Shown piece by piece: positions 1 through 6,906 of a stretch of 8,232 nt of DNA. This DNA is from an uncultured Erysipelotrichaceae bacterium. GTDB taxonomy: Bacteria; Bacillota_I; Bacilli_A; RFN20; CAG-288. A model generated the notes under the pieces. It was not told the DNA's origin. It saw only the letters and a program-made list of their open reading frames with translations, and searched no databases. How positions within the stretch are numbered: the first letter of the stretch is position 1; every line of letters starts with the position of its first letter. A program made the translations under genes and the position numbers. The stretch covers positions 1 through 8,232 of the forward strand of contig CACXYG010000055.1 of assembly GCA_902771745.1 (NCBI GenBank), in the 5' to 3' direction.

Positions 1-334
1 CCATACCTGAAACGATGTTATTTCTTGTCTTTTTTAGACCTTCTTTAAGTCTTGCAAAGAGACCTTTCTTAGTAGGAGCTTCTTCCTGAATTTCTTCCTG
101 CGGCTCATCTTCAGCGTTTTCATCAGTTTCTGCTAAATCTTCGTTTACATTCTCCTCTGTAGAAAGAACAGTTCCAGCTGGTTCTTCAGTTGCAGATACA
201 AAACTCTGCTCTATATCAGCTGGTGCTTCACCAAAACTTTCCTGGCCTTCGCTAGTTTCAGCCCCTGTCTCAATATTCTCTTCTACTACTTCTTCTGAAG
301 CAGTATTCTTCTTTTTCCAATTCCAAAATGCCAA
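1..334 (-). CDS. ftsY: FtsY, signal recognition particle receptor, N-terminal part (runs off the window)
   Basis: FtsY is the membrane-associated GTPase that receives SRP-bound ribosomes and hands them to the Sec translocon. Only the first 111 codons are present; the gene continues past position 1. A short basic start (AFWNWKKK after the initiator) is followed by about 75 residues very rich in Glu, Asp, Ala and Thr, which is the variable acidic A region of FtsY. Then comes KKGLFARLKEGLKKTRNNIV, the highly typical opening of the FtsY N domain. The GTPase G domain is outside the window. The start is TTG at 332-334, chosen because a GGAG (complement of 344-347) sits 9 bases upstream and no ATG is available in frame near it. 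It lies 22 bases after the SMC stop, matching the smc-ftsY gene order common in Clostridia. Codon use matches the SMC segment (ATA isoleucine, ACA/ACT threonine), not the genes to the right. Confidence 0.9.
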   Translation of the reverse strand, partial: MAFWNWKKKNTASEEVVEENIETGAETSEGQESFGEAPADIEQSFVSATEEPAGTVLSTEENVNEDLAETDENAEDEPQEEIQEEAPTKKGLFARLKEGLKKTRNNIVSGM

Positions 335-356
335 AATTTATATCTCCGTAAAAGTA

Positions 357-1400
357 TTATGAATCAATCTCATCATCTATAAGATTAACGCTAACAAGAG
401 TAGATACACCCTTCTCCTGCATGGTTATACCATAAAGTCTGTCAGCCTTTTCCATAGTACCACGTCTATGTGTAATAACTATGAACTGTGTATGACCTGT
501 AAGCTTATGAAGGTATCCAGCAAATCTGTCTACGTTACTTTCATCAAGGGCAGCCTCAATCTCGTCAAGGAGACAGAATGGTGAAGGCTTAAGGTTCTGA
601 ATCGCAAACATAAGTGCAATAGCTGCAAGAGCCTTCTCACCACCGGAGAGCTGCATCATATTCTGAAGTTTCTTTCCTGGTGGCTGGGCGATAATCTTAA
701 TACCTGCCTCAAGAACATCATCGTCATCCATAAGTTCAAGAGTACCTTTACCGCCGCCAAAGAGTTCTTTGAATACCTTATCAAACTCTTTATTAATCTC
801 AGCAAACTTCTGAGTAAATGTCTTACGCATAGACTCATCAAGTTCAGCAATAATACCTGTAAGAGTTTCTTCCGCCTGAATAAGATCATCGTGCTGTTTC
901 TTTAAGAATTCATATCTTTCATATACAGCCTTGTAATCTTCGATAGCATTGACATTAACATCACCAAGTTTCTTAATACCGTCCTTAACCTGAGCTATAG
1001 AACGCTTAAGTTCTCCTATGTCATCAAAGCTGTCATCACGAAGTGCCTTAGCATCTGTAAGTGACATCTCATATTCTGACCACATGTAAGAAACAAGTGA
1101 GCTAATTGACTCAGTGAGTTTTTCCTTCTGAGCATTTAACCTGTAGACTTCCTTATCAAGACCAGCAATCTTATCTGACATCTCTTCTCTTGTCTTAAAG
1201 AAGCCATCCTGCTTGCTTGAAAGTTCTGCCTTAGTTTCAATCATCACACCCAGACGCTTTTCAGAATCGCTCTGCTCTGTATGAGATGCTTCTATTGTTT
1301 CAGTTATCTGTATAATAGCCTGCTCTTTTTCAGCAATATCTGTGTCATTGTTATCAAGAGCATTCTTAACTTCGTCTCTGTCATTAGTAAGAGTCTCTAA
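357..1400 (-). other. smc: SMC C-terminal segment (chromosome condensation ATPase), N-terminal half missing
   Basis: SMC is the dimeric ATPase that, with ScpA and ScpB, organises and segregates the chromosome. In the frame starting at 2258, residues about 290-430 are charged coiled coil (the returning arm). Then comes the head-proximal stretch KLGDVNVNAIEDYK (about 430-443), the glycine-rich FKELFGGGKGTLEL (about 496-509), the ABC signature LSGGEKALAAIALMFAIQ (about 537-554), Walker B and D-loop PFCLLDEIEAALDESN (about 560-575) and the H-loop region FIVITHRRGTMEKADRLYG (about 592-610). The C-terminus ends normally at TAA 357-359. The usual SMC is close to 1,190 residues; the N-terminal Walker A lobe, first arm and hinge are absent here. 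The sequence is of the Lachnospiraceae kind, as I recall it. The missing half most likely exists in the source genome and was lost at the join. Confidence 0.93.
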
Positions 1401-2258
1401 CTCTTTGGTCTTTAAGCCTTTAACACGGACGATCATCTCATAACCAGTTCTGGCTTTGATGATGGTGCAGGCTTCCACCGCACCCTTACCATTTAACAGT
1501 TCACGGATTTTCTTGATATCATCATCCATGTGCTCGGTGGTATATGTGGAATTGAACTTACCGATAAAGTTGACAGCGCAGGTTTCTAAATCAGAAACTT
1601 CAGCGATGGTGGCTCTGACTTTAGCATCGAAGAGCGCTTCGCTAGACTGCTGTTTGTTTTCTTCAACACGGGTGAACTTGAAAATCTTAGCCATGTTGTT
1701 ATCAATCATGCCACGGGTTTCTGCCGAGACGTTGAGTAAAACAAGTTTAAGATCAAGATTGCGATCATTTAAGGTTGGGGTTAAGACATAAGACTTTGGC
1801 GTCAAGCCAATCTTGTGGAGCAAGCTTTTCACAGAAGCGGTCAAAGCTTCTAAATCATCACGCTTTTCCATGACATAACGATAGTGGATTTCATAGTTAT
1901 AGAACGTGACAAGTGGAACTTCAACCTTCAAGTTCGTAAGTGGGAACTCGATGTTCTTGAAGATGGTCATATGAGGATATAAAGCGTAGTTTTGGAAAAC
2001 TAAGCCGATACCTCTCTTTTCAGGAGAAAGGTTGGTAACTTCCTGATCGCCGAACCAAACTTCACCAGAAGTTGGCTTCAAAAGACCAGAAATCATGTAA
2101 AGAGTAGTGGATTTACCACAACCGGAAGGGCCAAGTAAACCGACTAACTTTCCATCTGGAACTTCAAAGTCCATGTTGTTGACAGCGATGGTATCACGAA
2201 TATTCTTCTTTGGATTACCAGGGAAGATCTTGGTGAGGTTCTTTAATTTGATTTCCAT
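357..2258 (-). CDS. Chimeric reading frame: ABC ATPase N-terminus joined in frame to SMC C-terminus
   Basis: One uninterrupted frame of 633 codons joins two unrelated proteins. Residues 1 to about 285 are the front of a sugar-type ABC transporter ATPase. Residues from about 290 to the end are the C-terminal coiled coil and head lobe of SMC. The ATG at 2256-2258 is preferred over a TTG two codons upstream: the AAGGAG ribosome site, which overlaps the stop of the preceding gene, lies 10 bases before the ATG and only 4 before the TTG. Neither half is complete, and codon use switches at about 1380-1407. Formally the product would have an ABC Walker A and an SMC signature, Walker B and H-loop, so it could be mistaken for a whole ATPase. 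I judge it an assembly artefact; the two segments are described separately. Confidence 0.8.
   Translation of the reverse strand: MEIKLKNLTKIFPGNPKKNIRDTIAVNNMDFEVPDGKLVGLLGPSGCGKSTTLYMISGLLKPTSGEVWFGDQEVTNLSPEKRGIGLVFQNYALYPHMTIFKNIEFPLTNLKVEVPLVTFYNYEIHYRYVMEKRDDLEALTASVKSLLHKIGLTPKSYVLTPTLNDRNLDLKLVLLNVSAETRGMIDNNMAKIFKFTRVEENKQQSSEALFDAKVRATIAEVSDLETCAVNFIGKFNSTYTTEHMDDDIKKIRELLNGKGAVEACTIIKARTGYEMIVRVKGLKTKELETLTNDRDEVKNALDNNDTDIAEKEQAIIQITETIEASHTEQSDSEKRLGVMIETKAELSSKQDGFFKTREEMSDKIAGLDKEVYRLNAQKEKLTESISSLVSYMWSEYEMSLTDAKALRDDSFDDIGELKRSIAQVKDGIKKLGDVNVNAIEDYKAVYERYEFLKKQHDDLIQAEETLTGIIAELDESMRKTFTQKFAEINKEFDKVFKELFGGGKGTLELMDDDDVLEAGIKIIAQPPGKKLQNMMQLSGGEKALAAIALMFAIQNLKPSPFCLLDEIEAALDESNVDRFAGYLHKLTGHTQFIVITHRRGTMEKADRLYGITMQEKGVSTLVSVNLIDDEIDS
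1401..2258 (-). other. Sugar-type (MsmX/MalK/UgpC-like) ABC transporter ATPase, N-terminal segment only
   Basis: This is the start of a cytoplasmic ATPase that would power an ABC importer, by family most likely for carbohydrates. It shows the N-terminal strand MEIKLKNLTKIF, the Walker A GPSGCGKST (residues 43-51) and the Q-loop LVFQNYALYPHMT (about 86-98). After FKNIEFPL the family normally proceeds within about 35 residues to the LSGGQQQR signature. Here about 170 residues without ABC motifs follow (about 109-280). A long insertion at this place is known to me from mycoplasma UgpC/MalK-like ATPases, which suggests a related lineage. Signature, Walker B, H-loop and the C-terminal TOBE domain are all missing because the frame passes into SMC. 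The start is coupled to the membrane protein upstream: stop and ribosome site share TAAGGAG (2269-2275), a 14-base gap. Codons are ATC/ATT for Ile and mostly ACC for Thr. Confidence 0.88.
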
Positions 2259-2268
2259 AATCAATTTT

Positions 2269-2275
2269 CTCCTTA
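2269..2275 (-). promoter_or_regulatory. Ribosome site of the ABC ATPase overlapping the stop of the membrane protein
   Basis: The minus strand reads TAAGGAG here: the TAA ends the 528-residue membrane protein and the same bases begin the AAGGAG ribosome site of the ABC ATPase, ten bases before its ATG. This arrangement indicates coupled translation and one transcript for the two genes. Confidence 0.75.
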
Positions 2276-3859
2276 TTTCGTACCGTCGGAATCGACGTCT
2301 TCATCAAGTTTCAAGCGTTTGGCTTCGCTTCTGGCCTTGTGATTCCTATAAGCCGTGACGAAGAACTTACCGAAGTAACCGATGAAGAAGATTGCAGCGA
2401 TAGATAAAACGACGATGAACGTATCTAATGGATTGAAGACAGCAAGGGAATTGGCAAAAAGATTTGCTCTGGAGGTGATGAAGAAGATATCCATGATCAA
2501 GACAGCAACCGCGCCATAACCGATAACTGCTGTTTTGAGATAATTGCGATTATTGACTCTCAAGAATTCATCATTCTTGAACTTGTTCTTGCGATAGAAG
2601 TAGTTGGCGATGGCAAGACCAGCGTAGATGAGAGTGAGGGCAAGGAAGATGAGGACACCGATCAAGATGTGATTGACCTGAGCGACTGGAGTGGCAGCTG
2701 GTTCGAAATATAATGCGCCAAGGAAGTAATCCATATTGGTAGACCCTTGGTCTTTATTGGATGTGACAGAGATGATAGAGAGATGCATCTTGATGCCGCA
2801 GAGGTAAACACCCTTTAATCCCTCAAGTTTCAAATCGTGCAAGACGAAGTTGAGTTTGTTTTTGCCATAGGTTAGATTGAGGTTAGCCGAGATAGAGCCT
2901 TCATCCTTGACGTATCTCTTCTGGGTTGTTCCGTCTTCATAAGAGACAAGGAAGTAAGCGGTGGAAATGCCGGTAAAACCAGTGTAGTAATCAAAGGTTC
3001 CTTTCTCGACAGAATCCATGAAACTATCATATTCTTCATCTGGATGGAGAAGACTATCGTCGTGAAGTTTATCCTTTAAGGTTTGCAGATAGAAATCTTT
3101 GAAATTATTATCTAATTCAACGTTGACGGAGACATAACTGCCAAAGGTTGAATAGTTCATCGCCTTGGCGCTGATCTGCTCAGTCAAATCGGTGTTAGCT
3201 TTTCTGCTCGCCTTGGTCGCCGAGAAATCATCGACAATGTACGTCTGACTAAGATCCGGTTTCCAGTAACTCTTTTCGTCTTCCCCAACAATCTTTTCGG
3301 CGGTGAAGATGTTAGATAAGACAAGCGAATCACGGTTGACTTTACCCTCTTCAGGTAAGGCGATGTTGATTGCTATTGTCGCCTTGTTATCTGAGATGAC
3401 AGGACCAATACCATCATAAGGGTTAGAGGTACTGACTTTCTCAATAGTGGTAGAACCATGATGGGTAGTGCCATCTAAAGTGACATAGTCGTAATTGGCA
3501 AGGAGTGGATAATCCTTATCTGCATAAATACCGTTTGCGTTGGTGCCGTAATAACCGAGCATGAAGTTCTGATTGCCATTAGCGGTCAGGGTAAGTCTGT
3601 AGGATTGGCCAAAAGAAACATAGGAACTAGAACTAAAAGCAGCCTCGAAATCAGGGTCTAAGACCTTGACATTTGAGGCTGTTGAAATATCAAATCCGTA
3701 TTCATCATTGGCCGCTTTAAGGGCAGACTTAGTGGATTCCTGAGAACTAATAGAAGCAGTGGTACCTTCGGTTGAAACAGTCTTGGCAGTAGTGATAGCA
3801 AAAACAGAAATGAAGAGACTGACGACAACAGACAACAGACCGAAACCACGTTTTTTCAT
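2273..3859 (-). CDS. Secreted-then-anchored membrane protein, 528 residues, function unknown
   Basis: I do not recognise this family. Residues 1-27 form a signal peptide (MKKRGFG, then a hydrophobic core, then TAKT). About 365 residues of polar, Ser/Thr/Asp-rich sequence follow and should lie outside the cell. Three hydrophobic helices come next, at about 397-422, 441-463 and 479-501, with a basic C-terminal tail (YRNHKARSEAKRLK, then acidic residues). Positive charges after helices 1 and 3 fit an inside C-terminus. No lipobox, EAA permease loop or substrate-binding-protein fold is visible. The start at ATG 3857-3859 has a strong GGAGG nine bases upstream; a longer in-frame start at 3898 lacks that support. 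The gene ends at TAA 2273-2275, which forms part of the ribosome site of the ABC ATPase, so the two are probably one transcript. That context suggests a partner of a transporter, but this is inference. Confidence 0.85.
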   Translation of the reverse strand: MKKRGFGLLSVVVSLFISVFAITTAKTVSTEGTTASISSQESTKSALKAANDEYGFDISTASNVKVLDPDFEAAFSSSSYVSFGQSYRLTLTANGNQNFMLGYYGTNANGIYADKDYPLLANYDYVTLDGTTHHGSTTIEKVSTSNPYDGIGPVISDNKATIAINIALPEEGKVNRDSLVLSNIFTAEKIVGEDEKSYWKPDLSQTYIVDDFSATKASRKANTDLTEQISAKAMNYSTFGSYVSVNVELDNNFKDFYLQTLKDKLHDDSLLHPDEEYDSFMDSVEKGTFDYYTGFTGISTAYFLVSYEDGTTQKRYVKDEGSISANLNLTYGKNKLNFVLHDLKLEGLKGVYLCGIKMHLSIISVTSNKDQGSTNMDYFLGALYFEPAATPVAQVNHILIGVLIFLALTLIYAGLAIANYFYRKNKFKNDEFLRVNNRNYLKTAVIGYGAVAVLIMDIFFITSRANLFANSLAVFNPLDTFIVVLSIAAIFFIGYFGKFFVTAYRNHKARSEAKRLKLDEDVDSDGTK

Positions 3860-3917
3860 ATTTTCTTTCCTCCGGAAGAACGTCTCGACGAGTATCATCT
3901 ACGAATGTGAGTCTAGA

Positions 3918-3950
3918 AAATATATATATAAATATATATATTCCTCTCAA
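3918..3950 (-). promoter_or_regulatory. Likely promoter of the 528-residue membrane protein, in an AT repeat
   Basis: On the minus strand a TTGAGA (complement of 3945-3950) is followed after 16 to 18 bases by TATATA within an alternating AT run (about 3920-3940). This resembles a sigma-A promoter with leader of about 55-60 bases to the ATG at 3859. The exact -10 cannot be fixed because the run offers several overlapping hexamers. Confidence 0.45.
3920..3942. repeat. Short alternating AT tract
   Basis: A stretch of almost pure TA dinucleotides, broken once by AAA, lies in the 165-base gap between the RDD pair and the 528-residue membrane protein. It overlaps the predicted -10 region. Such tracts melt easily and can vary in length by slippage, which could alter promoter spacing; that consequence is inference. 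Confidence 0.6.
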
Positions 3951-4024
3951 TTTTACCAAAAACAGTGCTTTTCTTCAATGCACATCATATATTTTGGGGG
4001 TAACTACTATTCTACTACATTGCA

Positions 4025-5077
4025 TTAAGGTTTGTCCAAAAATTTAAAATTCTTTGAAATTTTCTTGTTGGAATGATAGTTATCGGCCACCTCTTGCAGA
4101 TTGTAATAGATTTGTTCATTGGTAATATCAACGTAAAAAATTTGCAATAAGTATTCGCCAAAGTCCTGTTTGTTCTTGCTTAACGTCATCATCAAGACAT
4201 TGGCGATCAAGGTGATACCAAAAGTAGCAAAGGCTAAAATGAGAATACCGAAGATAAAAATCGCACTATAAGCCGTATATCTACCAAAACTGAGGTGCAA
4301 TAACTGCTGGTTGGTTCGACCGATATGATAGATGAGCATACCAAAGGTTTGACGGGATCTGCGGAAGATTAAAGGTGGAATATAAAAGATCAAAAGCGCG
4401 CCTAGAATGACACCCACTGGCAAGTCGATGAAGGTTATCGACATGGAGATGAAACGCAAATCTTTATAGTACTGTGGGAACGCTACAACCAAATCACTGG
4501 TCAGCTGATCTCTGATAAAGGGTTCATAGCAATTGCTGTTGTAGTAAGCGTAGGTTCCACCTTCGACCTGGAAGGCATCATTACGGACAATTTCTTCCTG
4601 ATCATTCTTCACAAATAAAGAGACACCATCTTTTTGTAAATTCAAACGATAGTTATCGTATTTTTGTTGTTCTTCAATCGCGAATTCTTCATTATTGGTC
4701 TTCGAAAAACTGATAAAAGTATCAATCGCATCTTCATAATGAGACATGATGGTACCAGGAGTTGGGGCTGGTTGTAAGGAATTATAGTAGGTGACAATCT
4801 CCTCATAACGATCATCGCTGCTGATATAGATATATAATCCGCTGTCAACTCTCGTCTTGTTCACTCTAGTCTGACACTCTTGATAATAAGGGGTGTTATT
4901 GACGATGGCTCTGGTAGCACTGAAAAGCAAAACCGCAGCTGCAATAAAGAAAAGCATATCGAGAATGCGAGCAAAAACACGCTTGGATAACACTGGCTTC
5001 TTGTAATCGATATGAATCTCTTTTTCCTCAGCTTGAGGTTCTTCTTCGAGATTGTAGGCTTTCATTTCTTCGTTCAT
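4025..5077 (-). CDS. RDD-family-like membrane protein with large extracytoplasmic loop, 350 residues (second of a tandem pair)
   Basis: The layout follows the RDD family of small membrane proteins, whose role is mostly unknown (some members have been proposed as ion transporters). An acidic cytoplasmic N-terminus is followed by SKRVFARILDMLFF (residues 31-44), with the R and D of RDD helix 1 in a hydrophobic helix of about 36-58. A polar loop of about 150 residues (59-208) comes next, unusually long for RDD. A second helix (about 209-236) leads into RRSRQTFGMLIYHIGR (239-254), the usual 'TLGK' region, and hydrophobic sequence covers about 268-299. The end has KQDFGEYLLQIFYVD (303-317), where RDD proteins have HD..aGT.vv. 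The motifs are degenerate compared with the gene upstream. The ATG overlaps the upstream stop as ATGA (5074-5077), so translation is probably coupled; no good ribosome site is seen. It ends at TAA 4025-4027. Confidence 0.75.
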   Translation of the reverse strand: MNEEMKAYNLEEEPQAEEKEIHIDYKKPVLSKRVFARILDMLFFIAAAVLLFSATRAIVNNTPYYQECQTRVNKTRVDSGLYIYISSDDRYEEIVTYYNSLQPAPTPGTIMSHYEDAIDTFISFSKTNNEEFAIEEQQKYDNYRLNLQKDGVSLFVKNDQEEIVRNDAFQVEGGTYAYYNSNCYEPFIRDQLTSDLVVAFPQYYKDLRFISMSITFIDLPVGVILGALLIFYIPPLIFRRSRQTFGMLIYHIGRTNQQLLHLSFGRYTAYSAIFIFGILILAFATFGITLIANVLMMTLSKNKQDFGEYLLQIFYVDITNEQIYYNLQEVADNYHSNKKISKNFKFLDKP

Positions 5078-6183
5078 TTACGGATTCTCGCTTCTAAGAT
5101 CTTATCGTAGGTTTCATTATCCACCAGAATGGAATGACTAAGTAAATCACTTAAACTCTTACCAAAATAGTTAAAGCCGATGACAAAACCGGAGGCCAGC
5201 GCTAAAACCAAGGTGAATAAGGACATATAGAACAACACGGATAAAGAGAACAATCGAGTAAAGGCGACAAACATCATCGGAATAAACAGGATGACAGGGA
5301 GGTTGAATAACAAGTGAGAGATAAAGAAGGCAAGTCGACGCCATCGAGGGATGATCTTGAAGTTTTTGGAATCAAGACGGATGCACTTTAGGGCAACCAT
5401 ACCAAAGGTCGAACCTTTCTTGTTCAGCAGTGGAAGAAGCAAGAAATATAAACTGCAAGAAAGAAGGTAAGTGATGATAGCAGAAATCACAATTACCCTA
5501 TCGTTTTTTGCGGATAATTCCTTGTTTTCTAACGAATAGTTACGATAACTAGGTAATGCCGTTTCTTCCGAAAGGATATCATTTAACATGTAAGAGTACA
5601 TGGAGGAGATACTACCTGTCTTGAAACTGGCAAGATCATCTCGTCCCTGATTGGTCAGACTGTCTTTTTCATCAATTAGAGGTTTGAATTCCTCTAAGTA
5701 GACGTCTTTTAAAACAAACCCTTCCGCAGCAAAGAAAGAAGAAGTATCACACTTCTTGATGTTTTCAATGGCTTTTGTTTTATCCATACCCTTGATAGAG
5801 ACAAAGTAAGTCAGTGGATAAAGATGACTTTCTTCCCCTTTGACCAGGTCTTTGACAAAAAGTTCAGCCGAATAATCAAAACAAGTATCAAAATCATACT
5901 TGTCCTTCTCATCCTTGTATTCTAAAAGATTGTTATCATATAGGACATCCATCATCAAATGGTGATTACGGTTGGCTTGATCTACATCCGCTTGATAATT
6001 TGATATGCTTCTGGCAATCGGGAATATAGCAGCCGTGAACAGCAAAACAGACAAAACAAAATTCAGCAGCATATCCGCAAGATACACTAAAATACGTTTA
6101 CCCTTTTTGATCGGGTAGACGTCAATAATTTCGCTGTTGGTATTTAATTTTTCGTTATGTACAGTAGAGTCAGTTTGCGTCAC
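5074..6183 (-). CDS. RDD-family membrane protein with large extracytoplasmic loop, 369 residues (first of a tandem pair)
   Basis: The RDD pattern is clearer here. GKRILVYLADMLLNFVLSVL (28-47) is helix 1 with its R and D. About 170 polar residues (58-228) form a predicted outside loop, and a second helix spans about 229-252. GSTFGMVALKCIRLDSKNF (257-275) is the conserved post-helix motif, followed by RWRR. Two more helices lie at about 286-308 and 312-338, and the end has GKSLSDLLSHSILVDNE (341-357), matching the RDD C-terminal motif. Typical RDD proteins are about 150-250 residues; the excess is the loop. The start is GTG at 6181-6183, with GAGG (complement of about 6192-6195) 8 bases upstream; the next in-frame Met is at residue 37, inside helix 1. 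The gene overlaps its downstream paralogue by four bases. Possible roles such as ion or solute movement come only from the family and are uncertain. Confidence 0.8.
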   Translation of the reverse strand: MTQTDSTVHNEKLNTNSEIIDVYPIKKGKRILVYLADMLLNFVLSVLLFTAAIFPIARSISNYQADVDQANRNHHLMMDVLYDNNLLEYKDEKDKYDFDTCFDYSAELFVKDLVKGEESHLYPLTYFVSIKGMDKTKAIENIKKCDTSSFFAAEGFVLKDVYLEEFKPLIDEKDSLTNQGRDDLASFKTGSISSMYSYMLNDILSEETALPSYRNYSLENKELSAKNDRVIVISAIITYLLSCSLYFLLLPLLNKKGSTFGMVALKCIRLDSKNFKIIPRWRRLAFFISHLLFNLPVILFIPMMFVAFTRLFSLSVLFYMSLFTLVLALASGFVIGFNYFGKSLSDLLSHSILVDNETYDKILEARIRK

Positions 6184-6229
6184 GAAGTTGTCCTCGAATT
6201 GAAAACAAAGAGAAAGTAGTGGTTAGGTT

Positions 6230-6258
6230 ATTATATAACTAACTGGTAGTAATCTTGA
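6230..6258 (-). promoter_or_regulatory. Probable promoter of the RDD gene pair
   Basis: A perfect TATAAT on the minus strand (complement of 6230-6235) lies about 47 bases upstream of the GTG start at 6183. The -35 region, 17 bases further on, reads TCAAGA, which is weak. The position, the consensus -10 and the lack of any upstream gene in the transcript support it. Confidence 0.5.
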
Positions 6259-6260
6259 AG

Positions 6261-6305
6261 AATGATTTTATCTTCTTTCTTGAGATAATTCTGCAATCAT
6301 TTTTT
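6261..6305 (+). other. Hairpin with T-rich tail, terminator-like on the plus strand, no gene to serve
   Basis: AATGATT (6261-6267) pairs with AATCATT (6295-6301), and inside it TTATCT (6268-6273) pairs with AGATAA (6283-6288), with a six-base bulge on one side. Ts run from 6300 to 6305, so the plus strand has terminator-like form. The stem is AT-rich and no plus-strand gene precedes it, so it may be chance or mark a small RNA. Confidence 0.3.
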
Positions 6306-6835
6306 CGTTTCTCTGTATTTTGGTATTTCTGAAAAGAAAAAATGAAATCTAAAGAGCTAGCATCATCCATAGGATAGCGGCAAGTTACAGACGTGACAGG
6401 TCAGTAAAAATTACAAAACAAAAAAAATAATTTCAGTCTTCTCTGAATTTCTAAAAACATAAATAGTCATCTTAAAATTTACGAAACATTTTCGAAGTTA
6501 AAAATACTTATACAAATGAAAAATATTTATATTTAACGATAATTCCAACCAATCCAAGCAGTAACAATTTCAAACTTGGTTTGTAAAAAGAAAACTAGGC
6601 ATTTAAGGTATTTTTTCTTCTAACATCACACACAATAGAACCAATATTTGTTTCCATAAAATAGAATTCAAAAAGCATCACTTCTAACCATATAAATCCA
6701 GGTTCACTATCTTTTCAGAATCAAAGCCTTGAAACAGGCTGCCAACCCATAGTTCATGTTATGCAATCCAAATAGGAAAACATCCTTTTTCCCGAGTGGA
6801 ATTCCATCAAGCAAGTGAAATAAAACTAGATACAA

Positions 6836-6856
6836 TTGTCTTCGATTCAAAGACAA
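6836..6856. repeat. Small perfect inverted repeat next to the SIR2 terminator
   Basis: TTGTCTT (6836-6842) and AAGACAA (6850-6856) form a seven-base stem with a seven-base loop. There is no T run on either side, so it is not a typical terminator. It follows the SIR2 terminator in the direction of transcription and could protect transcript ends that read through. Confidence 0.35.
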
Positions 6857-6862
6857 CTCACA

Positions 6863-6906
6863 AAGAAGAAAAAATGGTGTTTTACCTCCCTAGGAAGTAA
6901 AACACC
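6863..6906 (-). terminator. Rho-independent terminator of the SIR2-domain gene
   Basis: GGTGTTTTAC (6876-6885) and GTAAAACACC (6897-6906) make a perfect ten-base stem. Three more pairs (TCC with GGA) follow inside after one mismatch. On the minus strand the stem is followed by ATTTTTTCTTC, a clear T tract. It begins 9 bases after the TAA of the SIR2 gene. Confidence 0.9.

Noticed and set aside
1456..1791. Plus-strand open frame of 111 codons
   Set aside because: It is antisense to the ABC ATPase insertion segment, has no recognisable domain, and mirrors the codon pattern of the real minus-strand gene.
357..2258. A genuine new ATPase combining an ABC transporter Walker A with an SMC signature and Walker B
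   Set aside because: Both halves are truncated, codon use switches at the join, and the SMC part sits in front of ftsY as in ordinary Clostridia genomes. An in-frame join by chance has a one-in-three probability, so being in frame proves little.
3958..3988. Terminator after the RDD pair
   Set aside because: On the minus strand GTGC and GCAC could pair around an 11-base loop before five Ts, but a four-base stem with that loop is too weak to call.
3759..4028. Plus-strand open frame of 89 codons spanning the gap before the 528-residue membrane protein
   Set aside because: It covers the signal-peptide coding region on the opposite strand, the promoter and the AT repeat. It has no recognisable domain and no good ribosome site.
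5074..5077. Mollicutes genetic code (TGA read as tryptophan) for the right arm
   Set aside because: TGA ends the first RDD gene exactly where the second begins, and tryptophan in the right-arm genes is TGG with no in-frame TGA. The standard bacterial code fits.
6690..6760. Possible tRNA-like GGTTC and paired segments in the intergenic region
   Set aside because: No acceptor stem, anticodon arm or proper T loop can be assembled around them.
6707..6889. Minus-strand open stretch of about 60 codons ending at TAG 6707-6709, with other short open frames nearby
   Set aside because: The only ATG is 16 codons from the end and has no ribosome site. The stretch runs through the SIR2 terminator, and I recognise no family. 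A worn gene remnant is possible but cannot be supported.
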